DNA of 64,000 nt from Edaphobacter lichenicola (GCF_014201315.1 NZ_JACHDY010000003.1:434001-498000); one strand, 5' to 3'; positions 1 through 8,995 are shown, numbered from the stretch's first letter. Numbers and translations: made by a program. The notes: a model not told the origin generated them from the letters alone.

Positions 1-78
1 ACGATGAGCGATGGGGCGGTGGTCGAGCCGAAGAAGACTCCGGCCAAAGCGCCAGTGCATCATCCAGCTCATCACTAA
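1..78 (+). CDS. C-terminal tail of an unidentified protein (partial)
   Basis: The window opens inside a reading frame that stays open for 25 codons and stops with TAA at 76-78. The visible tail is Pro/Ala/Lys rich and ends in HHPAHH, a low-complexity end typical of a disordered C-terminus. A strong terminator follows 18 bases later, which supports this as the true end of a plus-strand gene. The rest of the gene lies outside the window, so no function can be given. Confidence 0.45.
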   Translation, partial: TMSDGAVVEPKKTPAKAPVHHPAHH

Positions 79-96
79 ACTACTGGAAACTACAAC

Positions 97-126
97 AAAA
101 AGGCAGCCCTTGCGGGCTGCCTTTTT
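97..126. terminator. Bidirectional intrinsic terminator
   Basis: An 8-bp GC stem (GGCAGCCC at 102-109 with GGGCTGCC at 114-121, loop TTGC) is flanked by AAAAA on the left and TTTTT on the right. It can end transcription of the plus-strand gene to its left and of citrate synthase arriving from the right. Confidence 0.85.
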
Positions 127-193
127 ACATGTGTAAGAGAGTCTCGCATCTTAGAACGCACGATGGTTATGCGAAGTGGTTCCAGGTGTATGG

Positions 194-1327
194 TTAGCGC
201 TTTTCGATGGGGATGTAGGTCGCTGGGTAGGCCGGGCCGGTGTAGTCGGCGCGTGGGCGTATGAGGCGGTTGTCGTCGTGCTGTTCTATGACGTGGGCGG
301 CCCAGCCGGAGATACGGCTGATGGCGAAGATGGGAGTGAAGAGATCGATGTCGATACCGAGGGTGGTGTAGGTAGAAGCAGAGTAGAAGTCGACGTTGGC
401 GTTGAGTTTCTTTTCCTGCTTTACGAAGAGCTCGATCTTGCGGGACAAGTCGAACCACTTGGTGTTGCCTGCGGCTTTGCCCAACTCCTCGGACATGCGG
501 CGGAGATGGGTCGCTCGGGGATCTTCGGTATGGTAGACGCGATGGCCGAAGCCTGAGATCTTCTTCTTTTCGGCGAACATCTGTTTGACGTACTCGACGG
601 GATCGGCCCCAGCCTTGTCGATGGCGTAGAGGAGCCTCATGGTGGCCTCGTTGGCTCCTCCGTGGAGGGGGCCTTTGAGGGCGCCGATGGCACCGGTAAT
701 GGCGGAGTGGATGTCTGCGAGGGTAGCCGCTATGACACGCGCAGCGAAGGTGCTGGCGTTAAGCTCGTGGTCGGCATGAAGGATAAGGGCGATGTCGAAG
801 GCACGGGTCGCGGTGTCTGAGGGCTTTTCGCCGTTGAGCATCCAAAGAAAGTTTGCGGCGTGAGAGAGAGACTTGTCGGCTTCGACGAGGGACTTGCCCT
901 TGCGGATGCGGTCGAAGAGAGCGACGATCATCGGGATCTGTGCTGTTAGGCGAAAGGATTTGCGGACGTTCGCGTCATGGGTGCAGTCAGCCTCGTCTGC
1001 GTCGTAGATGCTGAGAAGAGAGACGGCGGTGCGGAGGACCTGCATCGGTGTGGCGTTGGCCGGGACGCTGCGAAGGAAGTCGACGATCTTCGAATTGAGT
1101 TCTCGTGCAACGGAAAGATGGCCGGTAAACTCTGCGAGTTCGGCGGTGGAGGGAAGCTTGCCGAACCAGAGGAGGTAGGTGGTCTCCTCGAAGCTGGAGA
1201 ACTGAGCGAGTTCGTGAATATCAATGCCGCGATAGGAGAGAACGCCGGCGTCTCCGTCGATCCAGCAGATAGCAGACGTGGTGGCGACAATGCCTTCCAG
1301 GCCTTTCGGTGCGACAGCGGTAGACAT
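194..1327 (-). CDS. gltA: Citrate synthase
   Basis: Condenses acetyl-CoA with oxaloacetate to citrate at the entry of the TCA cycle; cytoplasmic. The 377-residue protein has the short form usual for type I bacterial enzymes without the Gram-negative N-terminal extension. The catalytic triad is visible: His222 in GPLHGGANEA, His262 in GFGHRVYH, Asp313 in NVDFYSAS. The ATG at 1325-1327 has a GGAG about 10 bases upstream. It stands alone, with thiO upstream on the same strand across a 117-base gap and a bidirectional terminator downstream. A 2-methylcitrate synthase of the same family cannot be excluded from sequence alone, but no prp genes are nearby. Confidence 0.93.
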   Translation of the reverse strand: MSTAVAPKGLEGIVATTSAICWIDGDAGVLSYRGIDIHELAQFSSFEETTYLLWFGKLPSTAELAEFTGHLSVARELNSKIVDFLRSVPANATPMQVLRTAVSLLSIYDADEADCTHDANVRKSFRLTAQIPMIVALFDRIRKGKSLVEADKSLSHAANFLWMLNGEKPSDTATRAFDIALILHADHELNASTFAARVIAATLADIHSAITGAIGALKGPLHGGANEATMRLLYAIDKAGADPVEYVKQMFAEKKKISGFGHRVYHTEDPRATHLRRMSEELGKAAGNTKWFDLSRKIELFVKQEKKLNANVDFYSASTYTTLGIDIDLFTPIFAISRISGWAAHVIEQHDDNRLIRPRADYTGPAYPATYIPIEKR

Positions 1328-1444
1328 AAGGCGCTTCTCCAGGAGCGAATTTGATGCGGGCCCAAACTAAGTACATCTGGTTATAGCGCAGCGATGAAAC
1401 GGTTGTCACGACCGATTGGGCGAATATCGGTAACGCTGTGCGAA

Positions 1445-2527
1445 CTAGGGCGATGGGAGCAGAGAGAGGGATCGCGCTGGAGAGAAAGGTGAGAGGTCTA
1501 CGGAAGGTATTCCGCCGACGATGAACTCTGCCATCACGCGTGCGGTGGCAGGCGCGAGGAGGATCCCGTTCCGATAGTGGCCTGTGGCAATGAAATGATT
1601 CGGTTGACCTGGGAGAACTCCGAGAAGGGGGAGGCCGTCGGAAGTTGCGGGGCGTAGGCCAGACCAGGCCTCGAGTTGGTGGGCCCTGGCGATGGCGGGA
1701 AGGAGAGCGGCGGCGAGGGAGCGGAGACGATCGATGTCGGCCGGATGGACGGCCTTGTCGAAGCCGATATCTTCGACGGTTGCTCCGATGATGGCGCGCC
1801 CGGTGGCGGGGCCGGCTGTGCGAGGGACGATATAGATGTCGGGGGTGCGGAGGACGAAGTGTAGTGGGAGCGATGGAGGCAACGAGACGGAAAACATCTG
1901 GCCCTTCCTTGGAGCCACCGGAATATTTGGCAGGCGCGAGGTAGCGGCCGCCCAGGCCCCTGTACAGTTGACGAACTGGGCAGCATGGATTGTGCCCTTG
2001 GGAGTGGTGATCTCAACGGCGTTGTCGATGGAGTGAGTAGAAAGGACGGCAGTGTGCGGTTGGAGGTTGATGGTAGTGGCGCGGACGGCGGCGAGAAGCG
2101 CTGAGGCGAGTTGACGGGGGTCGAGGCTGTGCTCGTCGAGAAGGACGAATCGATGGTCGCTGGGAGTGAGAGCAGGTAGGAGATGAGCGAGATCTTCGCA
2201 GGTGAGTTCGCTGTCTGCAATGGCGGTGTCGGGCGGAACGGACTGCAAGGTAGTGTGGGTCTGAAAGGGGATGCGGAGGCCGGAGAGAGTGTGGATGCGG
2301 TCGAGGAAGTCGGGGTAGAGCGAGAGGCTGAGGGAGGCAAGAGACAGGAGCTGGGGCGGGTTGTCAGGATCGTGGGCGGCCAGCATGCCCGCGGCCGCAG
2401 TGGATGATTCGGCGAGCGGAGCGCCCTGGTCAAACACCGTGACACGGTAGCCGCGGTCGTGGAGTTCAAGGGCGAGGGAGAGGCCGATGATTCCGGCTCC
2501 AGCGATGCATAGGTCGGGGTGGTGCAT
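1445..2527 (-). CDS. thiO: Glycine oxidase ThiO, FAD-dependent
   Basis: Predicted to oxidise glycine to iminoglycine for thiazole synthesis in the thiamine pathway. The 360-residue protein starts almost directly with the FAD dinucleotide-binding motif GAGIIGLSLALEL (residues 10-22) and ends with the DAO-family C-terminal block around WSGLRPATSDGLPLLG and GHYRNGILLAP, which is typical of ThiO. No other thiamine genes are next to it, so the pathway role rests on family resemblance; another small D-amino-acid oxidase is possible. A -10-like TAAACT ends only 6 bases before the ATG, so the message may be leaderless. Confidence 0.82.
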   Translation of the reverse strand: MHHPDLCIAGAGIIGLSLALELHDRGYRVTVFDQGAPLAESSTAAAGMLAAHDPDNPPQLLSLASLSLSLYPDFLDRIHTLSGLRIPFQTHTTLQSVPPDTAIADSELTCEDLAHLLPALTPSDHRFVLLDEHSLDPRQLASALLAAVRATTINLQPHTAVLSTHSIDNAVEITTPKGTIHAAQFVNCTGAWAAATSRLPNIPVAPRKGQMFSVSLPPSLPLHFVLRTPDIYIVPRTAGPATGRAIIGATVEDIGFDKAVHPADIDRLRSLAAALLPAIARAHQLEAWSGLRPATSDGLPLLGVLPGQPNHFIATGHYRNGILLAPATARVMAEFIVGGIPSVDLSPFSPARSLSLLPSP

Positions 2528-2533
2528 GGAATT

Positions 2534-2539
2534 AGTTTA
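2534..2539 (-). promoter_or_regulatory. Probable -10 element of thiO
   Basis: TAAACT on the minus strand, 6 bases before the thiO ATG. The same hexamer precedes the SRP RNA, ftsY, plsY and rimO. No convincing -35 is visible and no Shine-Dalgarno fits between it and the ATG. Confidence 0.4.
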
Positions 2540-2662
2540 GTTGGCTTTGAGGAGAGGTTATAGTTTGGGTGTGTCTGTTTTACGCGGATGAGTAGCTTGT
2601 GAGCTATGGGTTCGCGATGCGTCAAAGGAAGTGAAGCTTAGGGAAGAAGCTAGGAGAGAGTG

Positions 2663-3490
2663 ATGAGCGAAGAGTACGTGGAGCAGAGGTCGATCTCGGG
2701 AGCATTGCTTGGAGTGGTGGCGGTCGCGTTGTTGGCGGCGCTTGGTGGACTAGTGTGGTGCTACGGCCTGCAGAATCATCTTGCTGCGGCGGAACAGAAG
2801 ATCGTGGCAGCGGACCAGAAGAACGCTGAACTGACGGAAAAGCTGGAGGCGACCAACGCACGGCTCCGAGCGACGAGCGAAACGCTGGGGCAGAGCGTAG
2901 GTGTTGCACAGAAACAGATTGAGCTGCGGACTCAGAGCATCATCGCGCAACAGAGGGTTGCGACGGCCAAGCTGGAGGAGGAGGCGGCGAAAAACTCCAA
3001 GCAGATTGGCGCGGTGTCGACCGATGTTGCGAGCGTGAAGACGGATGTAGGCGGCGTGAAGACTGACGTTGCCACGACGAAGTCTGATCTGGAGGCGACC
3101 AAGACGCAGCTGAATCGGGTCGTCGGCGATGCGGGGGTGATGAGTGGGTTGATCGCAACGAATCACGACGAGCTGGAGATACTGAAACACAAAGGGGATC
3201 GGAACTACCTGGAGTTCACGCTGCAGAAGGGCGCGAAGCCCACGCTGTTGTCGACGATCAAGCTGCAGTTGAAGAAGGCGGACGAGAAGCATTCGCGCTA
3301 CACGTTGAATGTGAGCTCGGACGACCGGACGATCGAGAAGAAGGATAAAGGGCTGGATGAGCCTGTGCAGTTTTATAACGGCAAGGATCCGGTGCTGTAT
3401 GAGCTGGTGGTGAATGTGATTGAGAAGAACAAGGTGTCTGGTTATCTGTCGACGCCGAAGAACGCTGCGAAGGCGACTGCAACCCAATAA
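2663..3490 (+). CDS. Membrane-anchored coiled-coil protein of unknown function
   Basis: Not recognised as a named family. The 275-residue protein has a short cytoplasmic N-terminus, one hydrophobic segment (about residues 13-35, LLGVVAVALLAALGGLVW), then a long Ala/Glu/Lys-rich coiled coil to about residue 160. Within it a heptad-like SVKTDVG/GVKTDVA unit repeats. A compact C-terminal part follows (YLEFTLQKGAKPTLLSTIKL onward) that looks like a beta-rich domain. I chose the ATG at 2663 rather than the GTG at 2660 because AGGAG at 2652-2656 then has a 6-base spacing. A hairpin terminator follows. Confidence 0.75.
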   Translation: MSEEYVEQRSISGALLGVVAVALLAALGGLVWCYGLQNHLAAAEQKIVAADQKNAELTEKLEATNARLRATSETLGQSVGVAQKQIELRTQSIIAQQRVATAKLEEEAAKNSKQIGAVSTDVASVKTDVGGVKTDVATTKSDLEATKTQLNRVVGDAGVMSGLIATNHDELEILKHKGDRNYLEFTLQKGAKPTLLSTIKLQLKKADEKHSRYTLNVSSDDRTIEKKDKGLDEPVQFYNGKDPVLYELVVNVIEKNKVSGYLSTPKNAAKATATQ

Positions 3491-3513
3491 CGACGGGCCC
3501 TTTCAGATGCGGA

Positions 3514-3542
3514 AAGGGGACGCTTATCGCGTCCCCCTTTCT
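3514..3542. terminator. Intrinsic terminator between convergent genes
   Basis: GGGGACGC (3516-3523) pairs with GCGTCCCC (3529-3536), with AAA on the left and CTTTCTGTTT on the right. It lies between the convergent coiled-coil gene and the Lys/Ala peptide gene and can serve both strands. Confidence 0.8.
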
Positions 3543-3558
3543 GTTTGCCTTGGTTGGA

Positions 3559-3627
3559 TTACTTTTTGGTTGCCTTTTTTGCTGCCTTCTTCGCTGGTGC
3601 CTTTTTTGCGGCTTTCTTAGTTGCCAT
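3559..3627 (-). CDS. 22-residue Lys/Ala-rich histone-tail-like peptide
   Basis: A very short gene encoding 22 residues: MATKKAAKKAPAKK (1-14), then AAKKATKK, then TAA. Ten of the 22 residues are Lys and eight are Ala, in the KKAAKKA pattern of histone H1 and bacterial H1-like C-terminal tails, so I infer nucleic-acid binding or compaction. It looks like a real gene: GGGAG is placed 9 bases before the ATG, a near-consensus promoter lies about 63 bases upstream (3690-3718), and a terminator follows. Codons alternate AAA/AAG and GCA/GCC/GCG, so it is not a simple DNA tandem repeat. Expression is unproven. Confidence 0.72.
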   Translation of the reverse strand: MATKKAAKKAPAKKAAKKATKK

Positions 3628-3689
3628 GTGCCTATTCTCCCTAGTGATTAGACATTGACTCTACTACTAGCTGCATTGCAGCTAACGAA

Positions 3690-3718
3690 GGTATAGATTT
3701 ACGAAATTTCACTGTCAA
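3690..3718 (-). promoter_or_regulatory. Near-consensus sigma-70 promoter for the Lys/Ala peptide
   Basis: On the minus strand, a perfect -35 TTGACA (3713-3718), exactly 17 bases, then -10 TATACC (3690-3695). It points at the peptide gene at 3627. It is the closest match to the sigma-70 consensus I found in this window. Confidence 0.72.
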
Positions 3719-3901
3719 GCAAAAAATGAAGGAGAGGCAAATTCTTTTTTGCATGGGGAGTTCGAAACGACGTGACGTTCTGTGCCGGACATTCGTTCCA
3801 GAGCCGCGCGGAGCGATGGCGGCTCGCGAATCTTGAGAGATTAGGCGTTTGGGTAGAATACGACCTTTGTGTGATCGGAGTGACGAAGAGAAATACAAAA
3901 G

Positions 3902-4063
3902 TTGTCATGCAAACGGCGGCTCTTTGAATCTTTGTTAGAGGCGCACGGATTCGAGGACATGCACATGGCGAGGACAAGGAGGCATGGTATTGTGAACGAC
4001 GCTTTGTCTTTCATTGCGGGACACAAAGATTACCGGTTGGTGCGAGTCCAGCCAGAGGAGTAG
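3902..4063 (+). CDS. Possible small ORF upstream of the thiolase
   Basis: A frame open from the TGA at 3881 to a TAG at 4061-4063 could encode about 53 residues from a TTG at 3902, or 34 from the ATG at 3959. Its stop lies 24 bases before the thiolase ATG. The composition is protein-like and charged (RRLFESLLEAHGFEDMHMAR near the N-terminus, then HKDYRLVRVQPEE at the end). There is no clear Shine-Dalgarno and I recognise no family. It may be a real small protein, a gene remnant or chance; competing minus-strand frames look less protein-like. Confidence 0.28.
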   Translation: MSCKRRLFESLLEAHGFEDMHMARTRRHGIVNDALSFIAGHKDYRLVRVQPEE

Positions 4064-4087
4064 AGTTTTCCTCGAGGTATTCGATCG

Positions 4088-5269
4088 ATGAAGGATGTTG
4101 TGATTGTTGCTGCGGTGCGGACGCCGGTGGGTAAGTTTCAAGGGGCGTTTGCGGAGATGACGGCGGTAGAGCTTGGTGCGATCGCGGTCCGCGAGGCGGT
4201 GAAGCGGGCTGGGGTTGATGCGGCGAGCGTGGATGAGTGTTTGATGGGATGCGTGCTTCCTGCGGGGCTGGGACAGAACCCGGCGCGACAGGCGGCGTTA
4301 CAGGGCGGGCTGCCGGATACGGTTTCGGCGATGACGATCAATATGGTGTGCGGGTCGGGTTTGAAGGCCGTGGCCCTGGCGGCGCAGGCGGTGATGGCTG
4401 GCGATGCCGAAGTTGTGGTGGCTGGGGGGATGGAGTCGATGTCCAACGCACCTTATCTGCTGCCGCAGGGACGGAAGGGATTCCGTATGGGTGACTCGGT
4501 CGTGGTGGATTCGATGGTGAAGGATGGGTTGTGGTGCGCTTGTGAGGACTATCACATGGGCATCACGGGGGAGAACGTTGCGGAGAAGCATTCGATTACC
4601 CGAGAAGAGCAGGATGCTTATGCGCTGGCTTCGCATCGCAATGCGAGTGCCGCCTGGAAGGAGGGGCGGTTCGACGCGGAGGTGGTGCCGGTGAGCGTGT
4701 CGGGGAAGAAGGGTGCAGTCACCGTGGTGTCGCGGGATGAGAGTGTGCGGGAGGACGCTTCGGCGGAGGCGCTTGCTGCCTTGAAGCCGGCCTTCAGGAA
4801 GGATGGGACTGTGACAGCAGGAAATGCTCCAGGAGTAAATGATGCGGCTGCGGCGGTGGTGGTGATGTCGGCAGAGCGGGCGAAGGAGCTGGGGTTGAAG
4901 CCGATGGTGACTATCAAGGCGCAGGCTACGAGCGGAGTTGCCCCGAAGTGGGTAATGCTCGCTCCGGTAACTGGAGTCCGGAGAGTATTGGAGAAAGCTG
5001 GGTGGAAGCGGGATGACGTGGATTTGTTCGAGTTGAATGAGGCGTTCAGTGTTCAAGCCCTGGGGGTGATGAGAGAGTTAGGGCTGGATGCCAGGAAAGT
5101 GAATGTGAATGGCGGGGCGGTGGCGATTGGACATCCTATTGGAGCGAGCGGTGCGCGAGTGCTGGTGACGCTGATCTACGAGATGATGCGACGGGACGCG
5201 AAGAAAGGGGTAGCGGCACTCTGTCTGGGCGGAGGGAATTCGGTAGCGCTGGCAGTAGGACGAGAATAG
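4088..5269 (+). CDS. Acetyl-CoA C-acetyltransferase (thiolase)
   Basis: Reversibly condenses two acetyl-CoA to acetoacetyl-CoA, or cleaves 3-ketoacyl-CoA. The 393-residue length is standard. Catalytic residues are in place: Cys88 in [10 protein letters not shown], His349 in [12 protein letters not shown], Cys379 in ALCLGGGNS. The ELNEAF motif precedes the C-terminal lobe. Spacing and motifs fit the biosynthetic AtoB/PhaA group, but no phaB, phaC or fad genes are adjacent, so substrate length and pathway stay open. It is transcribed alone; 169 bases separate it from the next gene. Confidence 0.93.
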   Translation: MKDVVIVAAVRTPVGKFQGAFAEMTAVELGAIAVREAVKRAGVDAASVDECLMGCVLPAGLGQNPARQAALQGGLPDTVSAMTINMVCGSGLKAVALAAQAVMAGDAEVVVAGGMESMSNAPYLLPQGRKGFRMGDSVVVDSMVKDGLWCACEDYHMGITGENVAEKHSITREEQDAYALASHRNASAAWKEGRFDAEVVPVSVSGKKGAVTVVSRDESVREDASAEALAALKPAFRKDGTVTAGNAPGVNDAAAAVVVMSAERAKELGLKPMVTIKAQATSGVAPKWVMLAPVTGVRRVLEKAGWKRDDVDLFELNEAFSVQALGVMRELGLDARKVNVNGGAVAIGHPIGASGARVLVTLIYEMMRRDAKKGVAALCLGGGNSVALAVGRE

Positions 5270-5438
5270 AGTTTCATTACCAATAATTTCACTAGGAGGA
5301 CAACTGTAGTTCGTGAAACAAACATCTTATGCGCCTATCTATAGGTCTCTAGATGGGTGATGTGAAACCCGGGCCCCTGCAATTCGATTCCTGATTTTGA
5401 CTCAAAAATATCTAACTTTGGTCTAAAAAGGAGAGTTT

Positions 5439-6647
5439 ATGGCGGGTTCTATCGTGGAAAGCCTCATGGGACTGTTGGGTCCTCAGGTTCTTGGTCCAGT
5501 GGCTTCGCAGCTTGGAGAGTCTACTGACACTGTCCAACGTGGTCTCCAGACTGGGTCTGCCGCTATGCTCGCGGGTCTTGTCGCGAAGGTCGGCCAACCT
5601 GGATTTTTGGGACAGATATTTAGCCTTATTACAAACCCCGCGAATGGTCCAAGCGCTCTTTCAGGCCTTACGTCGAATCTGGGATCGTTGGCCTCGGGCG
5701 CTACGTCCTCCCCCGTAGCAAATCTTGGCAGCCAGTTTCTATCAAGCATCTTCGGCTCCAATATGTCGTCAGTGACCGATTCGATCGGCCGATCGGTAGG
5801 TGTTTCGAGCGGCAAGGCAGGATCTCTCCTGGCTATGGCTGCTCCTCTGGTACTTGGAGTTTTAGGGCAGCATGTTCGTCAAAATAATTTGAGTGCCGCC
5901 GACCTTGGTTCGACGTTGAAGGCCGAGGCTCCAAGCTTCCAGCGGTTCCTGCCTGCAGGACTCGGTAGCCTGATGGGCGGCGCTTCGAATCTCGCTTCGA
6001 ATCTAACAGCAGCGGTCCCGGCGAAGGTTGCTACTGGCAATCGTTGGTTGTGGCCTGTTGTTCTGCTGGCTGCATTGTTGCTTTGTCTGTTTTGGTTCTT
6101 CAATCGAACCAAGGCACCAGTCAGTGACGCGGTGCAACCTGCTTCGATTGCGGCTGCCAATGCAGGCTCCTCCGCTACTTCGGCTCTTGGGGATTTTTTC
6201 AAGACAAAGCTGCCGGATGGAGTCGAATTGAATATTCCCCAATTAGGTATTGAGAGCAAGCTGATCAGTTTCCTTGGGGACTCTTCCAAACCGGTAGATA
6301 CAACGACGTGGTTTAATTTTGACCGTCTGCTGTTCGACACCGGCAAGGCTACTTTGCAGCCATCTTCACAGGAGCAGCTAAACAATGTTGCTGCGATTCT
6401 AAAAGCTTATCCCCACGTCCATGTGAAGCTTGGTGGCTATACCGACAACACTGGAAACGCGGCAGCGAATGTCGCTCTCTCCGGTGCGCGTGCGAAGAAC
6501 GTGATGGATGCTTTGGTGGCAGCAGGGGTCGATCCTTCGCGGCTGCAGTCCAAGGGCTATGGGGATGAGCATCCAGTTGGCGACAACGCCACTGAGGAGG
6601 GACGGGCTCAGAATCGCCGTATAGCAATGCTGGTGACGCAAAAGTAG
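5439..6647 (+). CDS. DUF937 domain fused to an OmpA-like peptidoglycan-binding domain
   Basis: The 402-residue protein has three parts. Residues 1 to about 190 form a Gly/Ser/Ala-rich DUF937-type region (SIVESLMGLLGPQVLGPVAS, later AGSLLAMAAPLVLGVLGQHV). One transmembrane helix follows near 204-221 (LWPVVLLAALLLCLFWFF). After a linker, the C-terminal OmpA domain (about 285-402) carries NFDRLLFDTGKATL, GYTDNTGN and NRRIAML, the peptidoglycan-binding signature. I infer an inner-membrane protein with DUF937 in the cytoplasm and OmpA gripping the cell wall. AAGGAGAG stands before the ATG. The role of DUF937 is unknown. Confidence 0.85.
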   Translation: MAGSIVESLMGLLGPQVLGPVASQLGESTDTVQRGLQTGSAAMLAGLVAKVGQPGFLGQIFSLITNPANGPSALSGLTSNLGSLASGATSSPVANLGSQFLSSIFGSNMSSVTDSIGRSVGVSSGKAGSLLAMAAPLVLGVLGQHVRQNNLSAADLGSTLKAEAPSFQRFLPAGLGSLMGGASNLASNLTAAVPAKVATGNRWLWPVVLLAALLLCLFWFFNRTKAPVSDAVQPASIAAANAGSSATSALGDFFKTKLPDGVELNIPQLGIESKLISFLGDSSKPVDTTTWFNFDRLLFDTGKATLQPSSQEQLNNVAAILKAYPHVHVKLGGYTDNTGNAAANVALSGARAKNVMDALVAAGVDPSRLQSKGYGDEHPVGDNATEEGRAQNRRIAMLVTQK

Positions 6648-6677
6648 CAGTGCTGTTGGAGTGAATGTTGTAAGGGG

Positions 6678-6706
6678 GCCGATGCAGAGGTTGCATCGGC
6701 TTTCTT
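6678..6706 (+). terminator. Intrinsic terminator after the DUF937-OmpA gene
   Basis: GCCGATGCA (6678-6686) pairs with TGCATCGGC (6692-6700), followed by TTTCTTATTT. Nine paired bases and a 5-base loop, 30 bases after the stop codon. Confidence 0.82.
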
Positions 6707-6773
6707 ATTTGGGAGAACGAAGGCTGTTATGTCCGAAGGCGCAGGCTAGCCAAATATTAGTCGAGCGACATCA

Positions 6774-8357
6774 CTAGCACTCAATGATGTTGAGGGCGAG
6801 ACCGGCAAGCGAGGTTTCTTTGTATCGGGATTGCATGTCGAGGCCGGTCTGATACATGGTGGCGATGACCTGATCGAGTGAAAGTTTGTGGTCGCCGGTT
6901 TCGTGCATGGCCATGCGGCAGGCGTTGATGGCTTTGACTGCACCCATGCCGTTGCGCTCGATGCAGGGAATCTGGACAAGGCCGCCAATGGGATCGCAGG
7001 TCATGCCGAGGTTGTGCTCCATTGCGATTTCTGCTGCATGTTCGATCTGGGCATTCGTGCCATTGAGTGCAGCGACCAGCCCGCCCGCGGCCATGCTGCA
7101 AGCTACCCCGACCTCTCCCTGACAGCCTACTTCGGCGCCTGAGATGCTGGCGTTCTCTTTGTACAAAATACCGATGGCAGCAGCGGTAAGAAAGTAGCGG
7201 AGGATGCCCTCTTCCTTCTCTGCTTCGGTCCCTTCAATAAAGCGCATGTAGTAGTTGCCGATGGCAGGAATCACTCCGGCAGCTCCATTCGTGGGAGCGG
7301 TTACCACTCTGCCGCCGGCGGCGTTCTCTTCGTTGACAGCCATGGCGTAAACGGTAACCCAGTCGATGGGCGCGAGTGGGTCTTTGGAGCCGATCGTGTT
7401 AAGGCGCTCTGCGAGACGATGGGCGCGACGGCGAACGTTGAGTCCCCCTGGGAGGATACCTTCGGTAGCGATACCGCGTTCGGTGCACTGCTGCATGGTT
7501 TGCCAGAGGACGAGGATACTTGCGCGAATCTTTCGTTCGGCTGAAAGATTGATCTGCAATGAAGCGGATATTGTCTGCGGGCGAGTAATAGAGATTGCCG
7601 GGTCGTTTAGTAGCGCGACTTCGTTGGCGAGCATGAGGTGCGCAATGGTGAGGTTGTGTTGTTTCGCCGAGGCGAGGAGGTCGGCGGAGCTACGGAAGGG
7701 ATAGGGGACTTTCCGGGTGCTGGTTGTGCTTTCGGCGGTGCGCTCGGCCTCAGAGACGATGAAGCCGCCGCCGATGGAGTAGAAGACCTCTTCAACCAAC
7801 TTTGCGCCCGTGCTGTCGAAGGCGGTGAAGCGCATGCCGTTGGGGTGAGAGTGGACGGCGGGATCGGGGTACATCTGGTTGCGGCGGAAGTTGAGGTCTT
7901 CGGCTTCGTGGAAGGGGATGGTTTTGCTTCCGCCGAGAGCGAGGGTGTTGGTGTTGCGAATGGCGGCGATCTTGGTTTCGACGGTGTAGGGGTCGACGGT
8001 GTCGGGCGCTTCGCCGAGGAGGCCGAGGAGGATGGCGCGGTCGGTTCCGTGGCCGATGCCGGTGAGGGCGAGCGATCCGTAGAGGTCGACGTTGACCCTT
8101 GCGGTCTGTTCGAGGAGGTTTTTTTCGGTGAGTTCGCGGGTGAAGCGGAGGGCGGCGCGCATGGGGCCGACGGTGTGGGAGCTTGAGGGGCCGATACCGA
8201 TTTTGAAGAGCTCGAAGAGGCTGGTGTTCACAGAGGTTATTGTAGGGGGCTGCGGTTGGCTTTGGCCGGAGGTAGGGACCTGGGGGATTTTAGCTGCGGC
8301 TCCCGGGTGCTCGAGGGCGAGGTGGCGGAAGGGGGCTATGCGTGATTTTGTTGCCAT
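6774..8357 (-). CDS. sdaA: L-serine ammonia-lyase (iron-sulfur dependent)
   Basis: Deaminates L-serine to pyruvate. It is the single-chain form with an N-terminal beta domain ([15 protein letters not shown] near residues 57-73, FHEAEDLNF) and a C-terminal catalytic alpha domain carrying the cluster cysteines in [20 protein letters not shown] and [20 protein letters not shown]. At 527 residues it is about 45 longer than usual; the extra Pro/Gln-rich N-terminus ends just before [15 protein letters not shown] at 8231 would give the standard length, but only the ATG at 8357 has a good ribosome site (GAGG, 7 bases), so I keep the long form. Flanked downstream by a terminator and upstream by a composite repeat. 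Confidence 0.92.
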   Translation of the reverse strand: MATKSRIAPFRHLALEHPGAAAKIPQVPTSGQSQPQPPTITSVNTSLFELFKIGIGPSSSHTVGPMRAALRFTRELTEKNLLEQTARVNVDLYGSLALTGIGHGTDRAILLGLLGEAPDTVDPYTVETKIAAIRNTNTLALGGSKTIPFHEAEDLNFRRNQMYPDPAVHSHPNGMRFTAFDSTGAKLVEEVFYSIGGGFIVSEAERTAESTTSTRKVPYPFRSSADLLASAKQHNLTIAHLMLANEVALLNDPAISITRPQTISASLQINLSAERKIRASILVLWQTMQQCTERGIATEGILPGGLNVRRRAHRLAERLNTIGSKDPLAPIDWVTVYAMAVNEENAAGGRVVTAPTNGAAGVIPAIGNYYMRFIEGTEAEKEEGILRYFLTAAAIGILYKENASISGAEVGCQGEVGVACSMAAGGLVAALNGTNAQIEHAAEIAMEHNLGMTCDPIGGLVQIPCIERNGMGAVKAINACRMAMHETGDHKLSLDQVIATMYQTGLDMQSRYKETSLAGLALNIIEC

Positions 8358-8389
8358 CTTCGTCCTCTTCTGCTCCTTCTGCCCTGGGG

Positions 8390-8640
8390 GGGACCCCCCA
8401 TATTACCCGCGCGTAAACATCCTCGTTTCAATGATTTACAGCTGGTGGTGGTCCGTAAAAATGTGCAAACAAAGAAGTTACCTGCAGAATATTCCAAACA
8501 AACGAGTTAGCGTGTGATGCGGTCTGGAACCTTTGCTTTCTCCCCTTATTTAAGAGTATAGCCAAGCGGATCTAACTAAAGTGCCAAGTGGATCTCCTTG
8601 TGATTCATGGGTTTAGATGGGCTTTGGGCTTGACATGCGA
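8390..8640 (+). repeat. Composite intergenic repeat, copy 1
   Basis: This gene-free stretch matches 14930-15200. Shared parts, in order: a C/G palindrome ending CCCCCCATATTACCCGCG, a CCGTAAAAA block, a TGCAGA block ending GTTAGC, a degraded hairpin, a GTATAG block, and an end module with GTGCCAAGTGGATCTCC running to GGGCTTGACA. Similarity is patchy but collinear over about 250 bases. No open frame runs through it. Confidence 0.6.
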
Positions 8641-8699
8641 TCTTTGGGATGGATTTGAAGAAAATTATTTTTGGAGTGGCGTCGGGGGTAAGTTCAAAC

Positions 8700-8995
8700 C
8701 TAGAACGGCTCTTGAGCGTCGATCCACTCTTCAGGCCGAACCTCGAACTCCCATTCAGCTTGGTGAAGCGCCTCGTCGAGAGTCTCGTGAAAGGTATCGG
8801 TTCCAAGATTGTCTTCGCAAATATGCATTAGGAAATATCCTGGCTCGTCGGCGTATTGTGTGATTGCGAGTGACGTGAATGGAGGAAAAGGCCTTAAACC
8901 CTTCTCATCGGAAAGAGTATGTTCGTGCGTCCCGGCTTGAGATGATGCTCTTTCAACTTGACCTTCTTGATGGCTACCATGTTCATGCCAGCCAT
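8700..8995 (-). pseudogene. Small frameshifted gene of unknown function
   Basis: Two minus-strand frames look like halves of one protein of about 97 residues. The first starts at ATG 8993-8995 and encodes MAGMNMVAIKKVKLKEHHLK then PGRT before running out of frame. The second, open down to TAG at 8700-8702, continues HTLSDEKGLRPF, SLAITQYADEPGYFLMHICE and ETLDEALHQAEWEFEVRPEE. The junction is near 8920, where one extra base would restore the frame. Acidic C-terminal composition and normal codon use argue that it was coding. It could be a pseudogene, a programmed shift or a sequencing error. The family was not recognised. Confidence 0.5.

Noticed and set aside
8400..8640. Riboswitch or small RNA in the intergenic repeat copies.
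   Set aside because: No match to a riboswitch class that I know; copies are too divergent and their gene context differs, so I list them only as repeats.
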